A stretch of 64,000 bases of DNA from Archangium sp. (GTDB lineage Bacteria > Myxococcota > Myxococcia > Myxococcales > Myxococcaceae): the NCBI GenBank assembly GCA_030695565.1, contig JAUYRZ010000117.1, positions 62,001 to 126,000 on the forward strand. Reading direction: 5' to 3'. Below the pieces are notes generated by a model. That model searched no databases and was not told the origin of the DNA. It worked only from the letters and a program-made list of their open reading frames with translations. The position numbers were made by a program, and so were the translations under genes. Shown in pieces: positions 28,927 through 36,862 of the stretch; position 1 is the stretch's first letter, and every line of letters begins with the position of its first letter.

Positions 28927-29736
28927 ATGATCGAAGATCCCCGGCCGACGTTGTCGAACACGTCCGACGCCCTCACGCTCGAGTTCCGCTGGCTCAGCGA
29001 ACTGACGAAGGAGACCTCTCAGCTCAGGGCAACGCAGCACTACCGGGATTGGCTCAACGCCACCGCGGACCACTGGGAGTACACGCCCTTCAATCGCGCC
29101 CTCATCGCCGTTCAGAAGCGCGATGCCGTGCGTGTCGCGGGACGGAAGGCGTGGGAGGCGCGAGGACGCACGGTCCGTGCGAACGCGAAGCCCATCACAA
29201 TCCTCGCGCCCAGTACTGGTCGACGCTTCGTCGGGGTCGTTGTCTACGACCTTGCGGACACCGACGGCCCTTCGCTCAAGATCGACGAGTGGGCGGCGAA
29301 GGGGCCGAGTAGCCACCTTGCTGCTGCCCGTGCGGCCGCGGGGAAGCTTCGCATCGAGCTCAAGCACGTTGCTCCTCGGCGCGGATCCACAGGCGCTGCT
29401 CGGCCTGGTCGCGTCGTCGAGATCAATCGAGGGCTTCCAGCGGCAGAGGAGGTCGCGACCCTTTCCCATGAGTACGGGCACGTCCTCCTCGATCATCTCG
29501 AGGAACGGAAGGAAGTCCCCCACGATCTCAGAGAAGGAGAGGCCGAAGCCGTCGCCTACATCGTGCTCCGTTCACTTGGCGTGCGTTCGAAGGCGCCCGA
29601 GTACCTCCTCTTTCACGGCGTCACTCCGATGAAGCTCCGCAGTACGTTCAAGCTCATCGGAGACGTCGCGCATCGGATTTCCGGCGCGATCCTCGGGCGG
29701 AAGAAGCGCCGCGAGGCGGCCGAGACGACACGGTGA
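28927..29736 (+). CDS. ArdC-like protein: ssDNA-binding domain plus ImmA/IrrE-type metallopeptidase
   Basis: 269 residues. The N-terminal part (YRDWLNATADHWEYTPFNRA...ARGRTVRANAKPITILAP, about 39-100) resembles the ArdC N-terminal single-stranded-DNA-binding domain. The C-terminal half carries the zinc peptidase motif HEYGH (about 181-185) with the downstream Glu cluster EGEAEAVAYIV. This combination is known from ArdC-type anti-restriction proteins and related genes on mobile elements. A start at 28927 is supported by AGGAAGG upstream. It is the one recognisable mobile-element-type function in the block. Whether it counters restriction or processes a regulator (as ImmA/IrrE does) cannot be told from sequence. 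Confidence 0.75.
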   Translation: MIEDPRPTLSNTSDALTLEFRWLSELTKETSQLRATQHYRDWLNATADHWEYTPFNRALIAVQKRDAVRVAGRKAWEARGRTVRANAKPITILAPSTGRRFVGVVVYDLADTDGPSLKIDEWAAKGPSSHLAAARAAAGKLRIELKHVAPRRGSTGAARPGRVVEINRGLPAAEEVATLSHEYGHVLLDHLEERKEVPHDLREGEAEAVAYIVLRSLGVRSKAPEYLLFHGVTPMKLRSTFKLIGDVAHRISGAILGRKKRREAAETTR

Positions 29737-29748
29737 CGACTGAGGACA
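29734..29748 (+). promoter_or_regulatory. Variant TGAC-N7-GACA element h
   Basis: TGACGACTGAGGACA is a weaker relative of the other elements (one mismatch in the right half-site). It overlaps the end of the ArdC-like gene, 73 bases before the collagen-like lipoprotein. Confidence 0.3.
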
Positions 29749-29821
29749 CTGAACCAAAGGTCCCGTCGCATCGATGTGATGGGCAGTAGGCTCACGAAGC
29801 GAACAGCCGAGGGGACAAAAT

Positions 29822-31105
29822 ATGCGAGTGGCGTTGGTTGTTGTGATGGTGGTGTTGACCTCGTGTCAAAGCCCCAAAGGCGACACTGGACCGCAAGGCC
29901 CGAAGGGCGACCAGGGGCCGGCCGGATCCACGGGCCCGCAGGGACAGACAGGCGCCCAAGGCCTCGCGGGAAATCAAGGGTCGACCGGGCCACAAGGATC
30001 TGACGGCACTCAAGGGGCCGCGGGAGCCCAGGGGACCCCGGGCGCGAAGGGGCTCGTCTGGCGTGGAGCTTGGGCCCCGGCCGCTACCTACTTCGAGGAC
30101 AACGCGGTCGAGCATGGAGGCTCCGCCTTCATCGCTCTGGCGACCTCCACTGGAAGCGCGCCGCCGAGTTCCGCGTGGCAGCTGCTGGCGGCTGCGGGCG
30201 CACCCGGCGCTGCGGGTTCTGCAGGTCCAGCAGGTGCGATCGGTCTGCAGGGGCCGCAAGGACCGAACGGTTCCTCCGTCTTGACCACGGCCCTGCCGAC
30301 GGGCCACTCAACGTGCCTTTATGGGGGCGCCGAGTTCAGCGCCGCCAACGCGACGAGCTACGCATGCAACGGCGGCCCCGGAGTCTCAGTTTCAGCCCTC
30401 CAACTTGCGCCGGGATCCGATGCCGCCTGCCCCGCAGGTGGGACGAAGTTCACAACCGGAAGCACCGTGACGTACGCCTGCAATGCACCGCCGACGGGCC
30501 CATGCGGGGTCAATCAGATGCTGTGCGGAACCACCTGCCGCAGTCTCCTCGCAGACCCTTCGAACTGCGGCGCCTGCGGCAATGCGTGCGCCTCGAGAAC
30601 GTGCATGAACGGCCTTTGCGCGAAGCTCGTTTTTGCGACCAAGCAGACGTACTCCGGCGCGCTTGGGGGCGTGGCTGGTGGCAATGCAAAGTGTCAGGCC
30701 GCCGCAGCAACAGCAGGTTTGAGCGGCACCTATCTCGCGTGGCTCTCGGACGCGCAGGGTAACTCACCCGCCGCAAACTTCACTCGCTCGCAAACGCCCT
30801 ACGTTCTCTCGAACGGCTCGATCATCGCTGCCAACTGGAGCGCGCTGCTCGCCTCTGCCACGGTGCCACACACTTCTGACCTTGGGCTCGACGAGTACGG
30901 GTTTTGGCCGTCGGGGCTTCGCGTGTGGACGGGAACGAATTCGGGAGGACTCCCCCAGAACCTCATCGCCTTCAACTGCGACAACTGGAGCAGCACCAGC
31001 GGCAACGGGTACACCGGCGAGTGGGGCTCGATAAACGCATCGTGGACGCAGGCCGGAGGGATGCCGTGCTCGTCATTGCTTCCACTCTATTGCTTCGAAC
31101 AGTGA
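29822..31105 (+). CDS. Collagen-like lipoprotein with carbohydrate-binding-like and DUF1554 domains
   Basis: 427 residues. The signal peptide ends in lipobox LTSC (12-15). Then come 19 Gly-X-Y triplets (about 20-76), a [20 protein letters not shown] segment typical of chitin-binding-type modules (about 80-115), and eight more Gly-X-Y triplets (about 126-150). A Cys-containing linker (about 160-265, with NCGACGNAC) follows. The C-terminal DUF1554-like domain ([14 protein letters not shown]...YLAWLSD...[12 protein letters not shown]) resembles domains of Leptospira surface proteins. The likely role is a surface-exposed stalked adhesin. It is the last gene before tRNA-Phe. Confidence 0.85.
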   Translation: MRVALVVVMVVLTSCQSPKGDTGPQGPKGDQGPAGSTGPQGQTGAQGLAGNQGSTGPQGSDGTQGAAGAQGTPGAKGLVWRGAWAPAATYFEDNAVEHGGSAFIALATSTGSAPPSSAWQLLAAAGAPGAAGSAGPAGAIGLQGPQGPNGSSVLTTALPTGHSTCLYGGAEFSAANATSYACNGGPGVSVSALQLAPGSDAACPAGGTKFTTGSTVTYACNAPPTGPCGVNQMLCGTTCRSLLADPSNCGACGNACASRTCMNGLCAKLVFATKQTYSGALGGVAGGNAKCQAAAATAGLSGTYLAWLSDAQGNSPAANFTRSQTPYVLSNGSIIAANWSALLASATVPHTSDLGLDEYGFWPSGLRVWTGTNSGGLPQNLIAFNCDNWSSTSGNGYTGEWGSINASWTQAGGMPCSSLLPLYCFEQ

Positions 31106-31214
31106 CGCCCTTCGTCGCGGCGGGCTGTGCCACAGGTGTGCCAGACGGGAGCGAAACGGGCTTCAAACAGTGGACTCAGTGGACACTACCCACGAGCTAT
31201 CTGCTTGAAACGAG

Positions 31215-31287
31215 TGCCCAAGGCCGGAATCGAACCAGCGACACGGGGATTTTCAATCCCCTGCTCTACCAACTGAGCTACTTGGGC
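31215..31287 (-). tRNA. tRNA-Phe (GAA)
   Basis: On the minus strand a complete 73-base cloverleaf folds. The acceptor stem is GCCCAAG/CTTGGGC with discriminator A. The D arm is GCTC...GAGC. The anticodon stem GGGGA/TCCCC encloses TTGAAAA (anticodon GAA). The T arm is GCTGG TTCGATT CCGGC. CCA is not encoded. It stands alone at the edge of the accessory block and could be an integration target, but no duplicated 3' end was found by eye. Confidence 0.95.
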
Positions 31288-31335
31288 GTGACGAACGTGA
31301 AGCGGCGCGGGTTGTGCCCCACGTGTCCCACGTCG

Positions 31336-32061
31336 TCAAGAATGATCGAGACCTGACACCCCTTGAACCTCGGCTTTCGCGGCCGCCGTACCGTCCACCA
31401 GCTTGCCGTCTGCCATCAGCACCACCCGTCTGGCCCTCTTCATGATCCGGGGATCATGGGTGGAGAACAGGAAGGTCACCCCGCGGGACGCGTTCAGGCG
31501 CTCCATCAGCTGGAGGATCTGCTCGCTGGTCCCCGAGTCCAGGTTGGCCGTCGGTTCGTCGGCCAGCACGATCTCCGGCTGCGTCACCAGGGCCCTCGCG
31601 ATGGCCACCCGCTGCCGTTGCCCCCCCGACAGCTCGTCGGGCCGGTGTTTGAGCACGCTGGTCAGGCCGACCTCCTCCGCCAGCAGCTCGACTCGCTTGC
31701 GCAGGGCCGTCCGGTCTTCCTTCCGCAACAGGCAGGGGAACTCGATGTTCTCCCGCACGTCGAGCACGGGGATCAAATTGAAGGACTGAAAGATGAACCC
31801 GATCTTCCGGTTCCTCAGCGCGGCCATGTCGTTGAAGTCGCGCCCCGCGAGTTCCTCGCCGTCGAGCTTGAAGCTGCCCGCGTCGGCCCGGTCCAGCAGA
31901 CCGATGATGTTCAGCAGCGTGGTCTTGCCGCTCCCTGATGGACCCATCACCACCGTGAACTCTCCGGCCTCGACGTCGAGCTCCACTCCCCGGAGCGCAG
32001 GCACCGAGGTCCTCCCCAACTGGTACGACTTGGTGATGCCCTTCAAGCTGATCAACGCCAT
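31336..32061 (-). CDS. LolD/MacB-type ABC transporter ATPase
   Basis: 241 residues, a complete ABC ATPase. Walker A GPSGSGKTT is at 40-48, the Q-loop FQSFNLIP near 92, the signature LSGGQRQRVAIARAL near 144, Walker B IVLADEPTANLDS near 165, and the switch His in FSTHD near 200. It clusters with LolD/MacB ATPases that drive extracytoplasmic lipoprotein or small-molecule extrusion without transporting across the inner membrane themselves. It is the last gene of a five-gene operon with two FtsX-type permeases, a LolA-like protein and a beta-barrel protein. Confidence 0.9.
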   Translation of the reverse strand: MALISLKGITKSYQLGRTSVPALRGVELDVEAGEFTVVMGPSGSGKTTLLNIIGLLDRADAGSFKLDGEELAGRDFNDMAALRNRKIGFIFQSFNLIPVLDVRENIEFPCLLRKEDRTALRKRVELLAEEVGLTSVLKHRPDELSGGQRQRVAIARALVTQPEIVLADEPTANLDSGTSEQILQLMERLNASRGVTFLFSTHDPRIMKRARRVVLMADGKLVDGTAAAKAEVQGVSGLDHS

Positions 32062-32073
32062 GTGATCCTCCAG

Positions 32074-33435
32074 TCAGAAAAATGCCCGCGCCTGCACCAG
32101 CACGCGGGTCTTGAACGGCGACAGGCTGAACTGCCCGTAGGTCTCATCGCCGACCTTCACGCCCAACTCCGGCACGCCCGCGAACGGCACGTAGAGCGCC
32201 ACCGTCAGCTGCAGCCATTCCTTCGGCATCCACTGCACCTGCGGCACCAGCTGCATCGACAGATCCTCGAGCCCGATCAGCGCCGTCGCCGAGATCGTCC
32301 AGTCGTCCCAGAGCTGCGGCTTCGAGAACTGCAGCACCAGGTAGTGCCGCCGCAAGGCCTCGAGCGTGAACTTCTGCGGCGTGCCGGGGTCGGTCGTGCC
32401 TCCGAGGATCGCTTGCTGGGCCAGCGCTGGGTTCTGCAGAGACAAGCGCGCCAGCCGCTCGAAGCCCTTCGCGTCCTGGCCTTCGCCGTTGAAGTAGTAC
32501 TCGGCGGCGAAGACCGCGTTGTCGTCGAACTGGTATCGCCCTCCGAAGAGCGCCCGCGCGTTGAGGAAGTCCGAGTCGAGGTACGGCCGGCTGATGATCG
32601 GCGTTCCCTGGAAGAGGCAGAGCGCAGGGGCGTTCACGCAGTCGGCGTTCGCGCTGACCCGCGCGGAGCCTGAGTACAGCAGCGCTTCTCCGTGCAGTTC
32701 GAGGTTGCCGAACACCCGCGACAACGAGAGGCCCGCTCGCGACTTGTTGCGGAACGCGTCGGCGTACAGGTTCGAGTAGCCGTAGATGAGGTTGATATCG
32801 ATGTCCTTCACCAGCAGGTACAGCCGGCCGGTGAACACGAAGTGCGCTTCGTCATCTCGATCGTCGGCTGCGATGCCTCGCACCACTTCGGCGGACGGCA
32901 GGTCGGGGTAGACGACGAGCGCAGTGGGCAGACCGGCGTACTGGCGGGTCGCTTTGCCTGCCACCACTGCAGAGAGCGCCACCTTCTCGAAACCCCACTC
33001 GGCTTCGGCCAACCATGCACCCGCGCGTTGAAAGGTGGGATCGGTCGGATCCTTCGCCGGGTTCAGCAGGTCCGTCGGGTTGAAGGAGAGCCCTGCTCCC
33101 CAGACGATTCGCTTCTTGCCCACCAGCAGACGGAAGTGATCGGCCAACGGCAGGTCTGCGTAGAGCTCGGACAACACGACTTGCGGGCGGTACTGCGCGA
33201 GGTCTTTCTGCTCGCCTTGCAGCAGCCAGGCGCCTTGCCAGAAGAGAGAGGCGTCCGCGAAGAAGGTGACCTTCTCATGCGGGGTGAGTTTGACTTGAAC
33301 GTTCGCTTCGGCGAGCTCGGTGAGCGCGGGCGTGCCGTCGAACTGCGTCCAGGCTCCCGTGGTGCGGGAGTCGACGTAGCCGGTCGTCGTCACCAGTGGG
33401 GATTGGGTCAGCAGGAGTAGCAGGACGGCGTTCAT
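32074..33435 (-). CDS. Outer-membrane beta-barrel (porin-like) protein
   Basis: About 453 residues from the ATG at 33435 (MNAVLLLLLTQS signal-like start); the longer frame from 33546 runs through a REP palindrome. The mature protein has repeated alternating amphipathic strands (NVQVKLTPHEKVTFFADASLFW, HFVFTGRLYLLVKDIDINLIYG, ALFGGRYQFDDNAVFAAEYYF) and ends in Phe (VLVQARAFF), as expected of a BAM substrate. In the operon it probably provides the outer-membrane component for the LolCDE-like exporter. The ligand is unknown. Confidence 0.7.
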   Translation of the reverse strand: MNAVLLLLLTQSPLVTTTGYVDSRTTGAWTQFDGTPALTELAEANVQVKLTPHEKVTFFADASLFWQGAWLLQGEQKDLAQYRPQVVLSELYADLPLADHFRLLVGKKRIVWGAGLSFNPTDLLNPAKDPTDPTFQRAGAWLAEAEWGFEKVALSAVVAGKATRQYAGLPTALVVYPDLPSAEVVRGIAADDRDDEAHFVFTGRLYLLVKDIDINLIYGYSNLYADAFRNKSRAGLSLSRVFGNLELHGEALLYSGSARVSANADCVNAPALCLFQGTPIISRPYLDSDFLNARALFGGRYQFDDNAVFAAEYYFNGEGQDAKGFERLARLSLQNPALAQQAILGGTTDPGTPQKFTLEALRRHYLVLQFSKPQLWDDWTISATALIGLEDLSMQLVPQVQWMPKEWLQLTVALYVPFAGVPELGVKVGDETYGQFSLSPFKTRVLVQARAFF

Positions 33436-33441
33436 GGACAG

Positions 33442-33478
33442 CCCTCTCCCCAACCCTCTCCCCCTCGGGGAGAGGGAG
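33442..33478. repeat. REP-like palindrome, copy 2
   Basis: CCCTCTCCCCAA followed by CCCTCTCCCCCTCGGGGAGAGGG. It is intergenic, between the beta-barrel gene and the LolA-like gene, where it can fold as an RNA hairpin within the operon transcript. Confidence 0.8.
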
Positions 33479-33508
33479 CTTCCTGGGGTTCTTTCTTTTG
33501 AGTTGTTG

Positions 33509-34219
33509 TCAGTGACCCAGATCAGACAGCCCGAACTTGCCGTCACCCGCCGGCGCGGTGATGTCGACCGAGTCCCACACCATCTCGGAGAACCGCTGCG
33601 TCGCGATCTCGTTGCGCATGGTGATCTTCGCGGGCCGCTTGAGCCCGTTGCCGAAGTCCTTCATCTCGGTGAAGTCAGCCGAGCGCAACATCTTGCCGCT
33701 CGAGGTGAAGTACTCGCCGTGCACCGGAAGGCCGAGCGGCTCCTTCGTCACCCAGAGCTTGATCGAGTCGTACGCGCTGTCGGCTGACTTCGCCTTCAAC
33801 TCCACCAGCCACTGGTCGGGCTTCTTCGGGTCTTCCTTCACCGTGCCCTCGTAGTCGCGCGCGTAGTTCGCTCGCAGCACGTCGGCGTTGTTGAAGTCAC
33901 CGCCCTGAAAGTTGTCGCGACTCGCCAACCGCAGCGCGCGTTTCAGGTTCGGCATGTAGACCCAGAAGTTCTCCCCGTTGCGCAGCATCTCCTGGCCACG
34001 CACGGCCGCGGGCTCGTGAAACCAGACGCGCGACTTGTCGTCGGACCCTTTGAGGAACGTCATCTTGTACGCGCGCGTGGTGCCGTCATCCCGATGCGCG
34101 GTCATCTGCGCCACGCCCTTGAAGGTGGCCGGCGCCATCGCGGCGTCGTACTTCGCGAGCACCTCCTGCGTGGTGGGGGGCTCGGCGCTGAGCAACAAGG
34201 CGAGAACGAGTGACGTCAT
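33509..34219 (-). CDS. LolA-like outer-membrane lipoprotein-sorting protein
   Basis: 236 residues. A short signal peptide (MTSLVLALLLSA) precedes the LolA-like fold of the type annotated as outer-membrane lipoprotein-sorting protein. Visible features are EVLAKYDAAMAPATFKGVAQM, VWFHEPAAVRGQEML, NFWVYMPNLKRALRLASRDNFQGGDFNNADVL and WLVELKAKSADSAYDSIKLWV. It probably carries a lipid or lipoprotein across the periplasm between the FtsX permeases and the outer-membrane barrel protein. It starts 12 bases after the upstream permease gene. Confidence 0.85.
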   Translation of the reverse strand: MTSLVLALLLSAEPPTTQEVLAKYDAAMAPATFKGVAQMTAHRDDGTTRAYKMTFLKGSDDKSRVWFHEPAAVRGQEMLRNGENFWVYMPNLKRALRLASRDNFQGGDFNNADVLRANYARDYEGTVKEDPKKPDQWLVELKAKSADSAYDSIKLWVTKEPLGLPVHGEYFTSSGKMLRSADFTEMKDFGNGLKRPAKITMRNEIATQRFSEMVWDSVDITAPAGDGKFGLSDLGH

Positions 34220-34231
34220 GACTGTTTCCTT

Positions 34232-35446
34232 TCAAGGAGAAGAGAGCGCTTCGACCGGCCGCATGCGCGCCGCGCGCAGGGCAGGGGAGACCGCGGCCAG
34301 CACACTGCCCAGGCACGCAGATCCGACGACGAGAAACGGCACCGCGGGCAGCAGCGTGGGCATCATGCGGAAGTACCCCTGGCCCGAACCCATCGAGACC
34401 ATGATGCCGCCCCCGTTGCGCGCGAACTCCAGCACCACCAGCGCGACACCGAGCCCGAGCAACGCACCCAGCGCCGCCTGGAGCAGCGCCTCCAGCACGA
34501 ACAGCCGCGCCACCATGCTGCGCGTCATGCCCACCGCGAGCAGCGTGCCGATCTCCCTCGTGCGCTCGAGCACCGTCATCAGCAACGTGTTGGCCACGCC
34601 GAACAACGCGATGATCAAGAAGATGAACGCGAGCCCACCCAGAATCGCGCGCTGCAGCAGCCGCGCATCACGCAGCGAAGGGCGCAGCTGCTCCCAGGTC
34701 TGCACTTCGCAGTCAGGGCCCAGCGCCGACCCAATCGCAGCGGCCGTCTCATCGAGGCGGGTGACGTCGTCGATCGCGATGACGTACTCGGTGACCTTCT
34801 TGTCCATGCCCAGCAGCGACTGCGCGAAGGCGAGCGTCACGGTGACGGCCCGCTTTCCTTCGAGCGGATTCTGGCCTGCCAGCACCCCGCGCGGCTCGAG
34901 GTCGAGCGCGTTGTCGCGGCCGCCCAGCCCCTGCGCCTGGAGCATCAACGGAACGCCCGGCTTCAAGTCGAGCGCGCGGTTGAGCTCCTGGCCCACGTGA
35001 GCGCCGTTGCGGTCGTTCTGCTCGAGCGCCTTTCCTTCCAGGTACAGGTCGACCTTCGGCAGCGCGCTCTGCACGGTGGCGGGATCGATGGCGGTGATCA
35101 CCGCGATCGCTCCGCGGCTCCCGTTGGTCAACATTCCGTTGAACGAGATGCGTGGCGTGAAGGCCTTCACGTTCGCAACTGACCTGAGCTTCGTTTCCAG
35201 CTCCGGGCTCTGCTCCAAATAGAACGCGAGCGGCTGGCGATCGCGCTTCTCGAAGTAGCCCGCCTTGTGCACCTGAATGGCGCCCACGCGGGACTCGATC
35301 GTCTCGGCGACGAGCGACTCGCCCACGCCCATCACGAAGGCGGAGAGGAGCAGCGTCATCAGCACGCCGAAGAAGAGCGCGCCGATGGTGATGGCCGAGC
35401 GGGCTTTGGCTCGGAAGACGTTTCTGGCTGCGAGTCTGAGAAGCAT
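34232..35446 (-). CDS. FtsX/MacB-type ABC transporter permease
   Basis: 404 residues. The N-terminal membrane helix (RSAITIGALFFGVLMTLLLSAFVMGVGESL) is followed by a periplasmic domain of about 210 residues. The C-terminal FtsX domain has three helices (AILGGLAFIFLIIALFGVANTLLM, LFVLEALLQAALGALLGLGVALVV, LPAVPFLVVGSACLGSVLAAVSPAL) and the typical LERTREIGTLLAVGMTR coupling segment. The topology is that of LolC/LolE or MacB permeases. It probably forms a heterodimer with the permease encoded upstream. It starts 49 bases after that gene, across a REP palindrome. Confidence 0.9.
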   Translation of the reverse strand: MLLRLAARNVFRAKARSAITIGALFFGVLMTLLLSAFVMGVGESLVAETIESRVGAIQVHKAGYFEKRDRQPLAFYLEQSPELETKLRSVANVKAFTPRISFNGMLTNGSRGAIAVITAIDPATVQSALPKVDLYLEGKALEQNDRNGAHVGQELNRALDLKPGVPLMLQAQGLGGRDNALDLEPRGVLAGQNPLEGKRAVTVTLAFAQSLLGMDKKVTEYVIAIDDVTRLDETAAAIGSALGPDCEVQTWEQLRPSLRDARLLQRAILGGLAFIFLIIALFGVANTLLMTVLERTREIGTLLAVGMTRSMVARLFVLEALLQAALGALLGLGVALVVLEFARNGGGIMVSMGSGQGYFRMMPTLLPAVPFLVVGSACLGSVLAAVSPALRAARMRPVEALSSP

Positions 35447-35455
35447 TTTGTGGGT

Positions 35456-35490
35456 CCCTCACCCCGACCCTCTCCCGAAGGGAGCGGGAG
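35456..35490. repeat. REP-like palindrome, copy 3 (degenerate)
   Basis: CCCTCACCCCGACCCTCTCCCGAAGGGAGCGGGAG occupies almost the whole gap between the two permease genes. The inverted repeat is less perfect than in copies 2, 4 and 5. It may set the expression ratio of the two permeases. Confidence 0.65.
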
Positions 35491-35495
35491 ACACG

Positions 35496-36725
35496 TCAAC
35501 GACCTGCCAGCGCCTGCACCGGGCGCAGCCGGCTCGCCCGAAACGCCGGATACAGCGCGAAGAGCACCGCCCCGCCCATCGCGATGAACAGCACCACCAC
35601 CGTGAACCCCGGCGTGAGGAACGGGATGACCTCGATGGCCATCGTCGCGCTCGGCGGGGTGAAGTGAATGCCCTTCGAAGCGAGCCCCAAGGTGATCACG
35701 CTCATCAAGAGGAAGCCGCCGCCCGCCCCCATCGCACCGAGCACCAGCGCCTCCAGCAAGAAGAGCCAGAGCACGCTGCCGCGCGTGAGCCCCACCGCCA
35801 TCATGGTGCCCACTTCACGGGTGCGCTCGAGCACGCTCATCAACATCGTGTTCGCCACGCCCAGCAGCATCAGCATCATGAAGACACCCGAGACCACCGC
35901 CGACACACCGTTCTGAATGCCCATGATGGTCTTGCGCTCGGGGGCCAGCTCTTCCCAGGTGTGCACTTCGTAGGCGGGCCCCAGCACCACCCGGAGTTGC
36001 TCGGCGATCGCCACCACCTGGGTCAGGTCGTCGACGGCGATGGCCAGCTCGGTGACCCGGCCGTCCATGCGGAGCAGCCGCTGCGCCAGGCTCAGCGGCA
36101 CCACGGCGATCTTCATTTCGCCCGGCATGATCGCGCGCATCGCTCCCCCGACGAAGGCCAGCTCACCGTTCAGCGAGCCGTCACGATCCGGGGCGAGCAG
36201 AATGGCTTCCGCGCCGTTCTTCGCTCCGAAGGCGGCAGCGAGCGCGTCGCCCAGCACCACGTGCGTGTCGTCGAGCACCGTGCCGTCGGTGAAGAAGGTG
36301 CTGCGTTGAGGGCAGACCTTCGGCTCGAGCAGCGGGTCGACCGCCAACGCGCCGAAGAAGAGCGCCTCGGGAGCGTCGTTGCCTTCGGTGGCGGACAAGG
36401 TGAGCGAGCCGGCGAACTGAATGCGGGGCGCGATGGCCTTCACGCCCTTCACGCTGCGCACTTTGCCGAGCAGCGCTTCGTCGGCCTCGAAGTCGAGTGA
36501 CAACGGCGTCGACAACACGTTGGCCAGGTAGCCCGTGCGATGCACCTGGATCGCGCCCAGGGTGCCTTCGATGCTGCCCCGCACGATGCTCTGCTGCAGC
36601 CCGTTCAGCACGCCGCGAATGGTGCCCACCGCGGCCACGCCGATGGTCACGGCCGCCAGGGTGATCAACGTTCGCCGCCGATTGCGCAGCACGTTGCGCA
36701 AGGCCATCGAGAGCAGGGGATTCAT
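35496..36725 (-). CDS. FtsX/MacB-type ABC transporter permease (first gene of operon)
   Basis: About 409 residues from ATG 36725 (MNPLLSMALRNVLRNRRRT, the usual N-terminus of this family). The frame opens at 36779, but those residues lie in the promoter region. The topology is one N-terminal helix (TLITLAAVTIGVAAVGTI), a periplasmic domain of about 220 residues, then the FtsX domain with VFMMLMLLGVANTMLMSVLERTREVGTMMAVGLTRG and two more helices. Divergent from the histidine kinase gene. A sigma-54-like promoter ends only about 18 bases before the ATG, implying a very short leader or a start a few codons further in. Confidence 0.9.
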   Translation of the reverse strand: MNPLLSMALRNVLRNRRRTLITLAAVTIGVAAVGTIRGVLNGLQQSIVRGSIEGTLGAIQVHRTGYLANVLSTPLSLDFEADEALLGKVRSVKGVKAIAPRIQFAGSLTLSATEGNDAPEALFFGALAVDPLLEPKVCPQRSTFFTDGTVLDDTHVVLGDALAAAFGAKNGAEAILLAPDRDGSLNGELAFVGGAMRAIMPGEMKIAVVPLSLAQRLLRMDGRVTELAIAVDDLTQVVAIAEQLRVVLGPAYEVHTWEELAPERKTIMGIQNGVSAVVSGVFMMLMLLGVANTMLMSVLERTREVGTMMAVGLTRGSVLWLFLLEALVLGAMGAGGGFLLMSVITLGLASKGIHFTPPSATMAIEVIPFLTPGFTVVVLFIAMGGAVLFALYPAFRASRLRPVQALAGR

Positions 36726-36741
36726 GACGGAGGCCACCAGG

Positions 36742-36758
36742 AGCAGGCGCAGTGCCAA
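36742..36758 (-). promoter_or_regulatory. Sigma-54-like -24/-12 promoter of the export operon
   Basis: On the minus strand TTGGCAC-TGCGCC-TGCTC has the invariant GG (-24) and GC (-12) separated by exactly 10 bases, as in the sigma-54 consensus TGGCAC-N5-TTGC. The expected start of transcription is about 36731, a few bases upstream of the ATG. The divergently encoded GAFTGA activator and the paired upstream palindromes make it plausible. The very short leader is a weakness. Confidence 0.5.
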
Positions 36759-36789
36759 GGCGCTCCCGCTCGGAAGCACGGCCGAAACC

Positions 36790-36826
36790 GTCGGAGCTCC
36801 GACAAGGCGGTGTCGGCTTTCCGACA
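36790..36826. promoter_or_regulatory. Two GTCGG-N4-CCGAC palindromes (likely activator binding sites)
   Basis: GTCGGAGCTCCGAC (36790-36803) and TGTCGGCTTTCCGACA (36811-36826) share the half-site GTCGG with a 4-base spacer. Their centres are 22 bases apart, about two helical turns. They lie roughly 60-95 bases upstream of the predicted sigma-54 start and just before the kinase gene, where NtrC-type activators bind as paired dimers. Confidence 0.6.
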
Positions 36827-36862
36827 GGTGACGGGCCGCGCCGAGCGGTGCACTCTTGCTGC

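Noticed and set aside
21062-29748. Reading the TGAC/GTCA elements as CRP or LexA boxes
   Set aside because: CRP sites need TGTGA-N6-TCACA; here the spacing is 7 between TGAC and GTCA and the flanks are asymmetric. Known LexA boxes of delta-proteobacteria have different half-sites.
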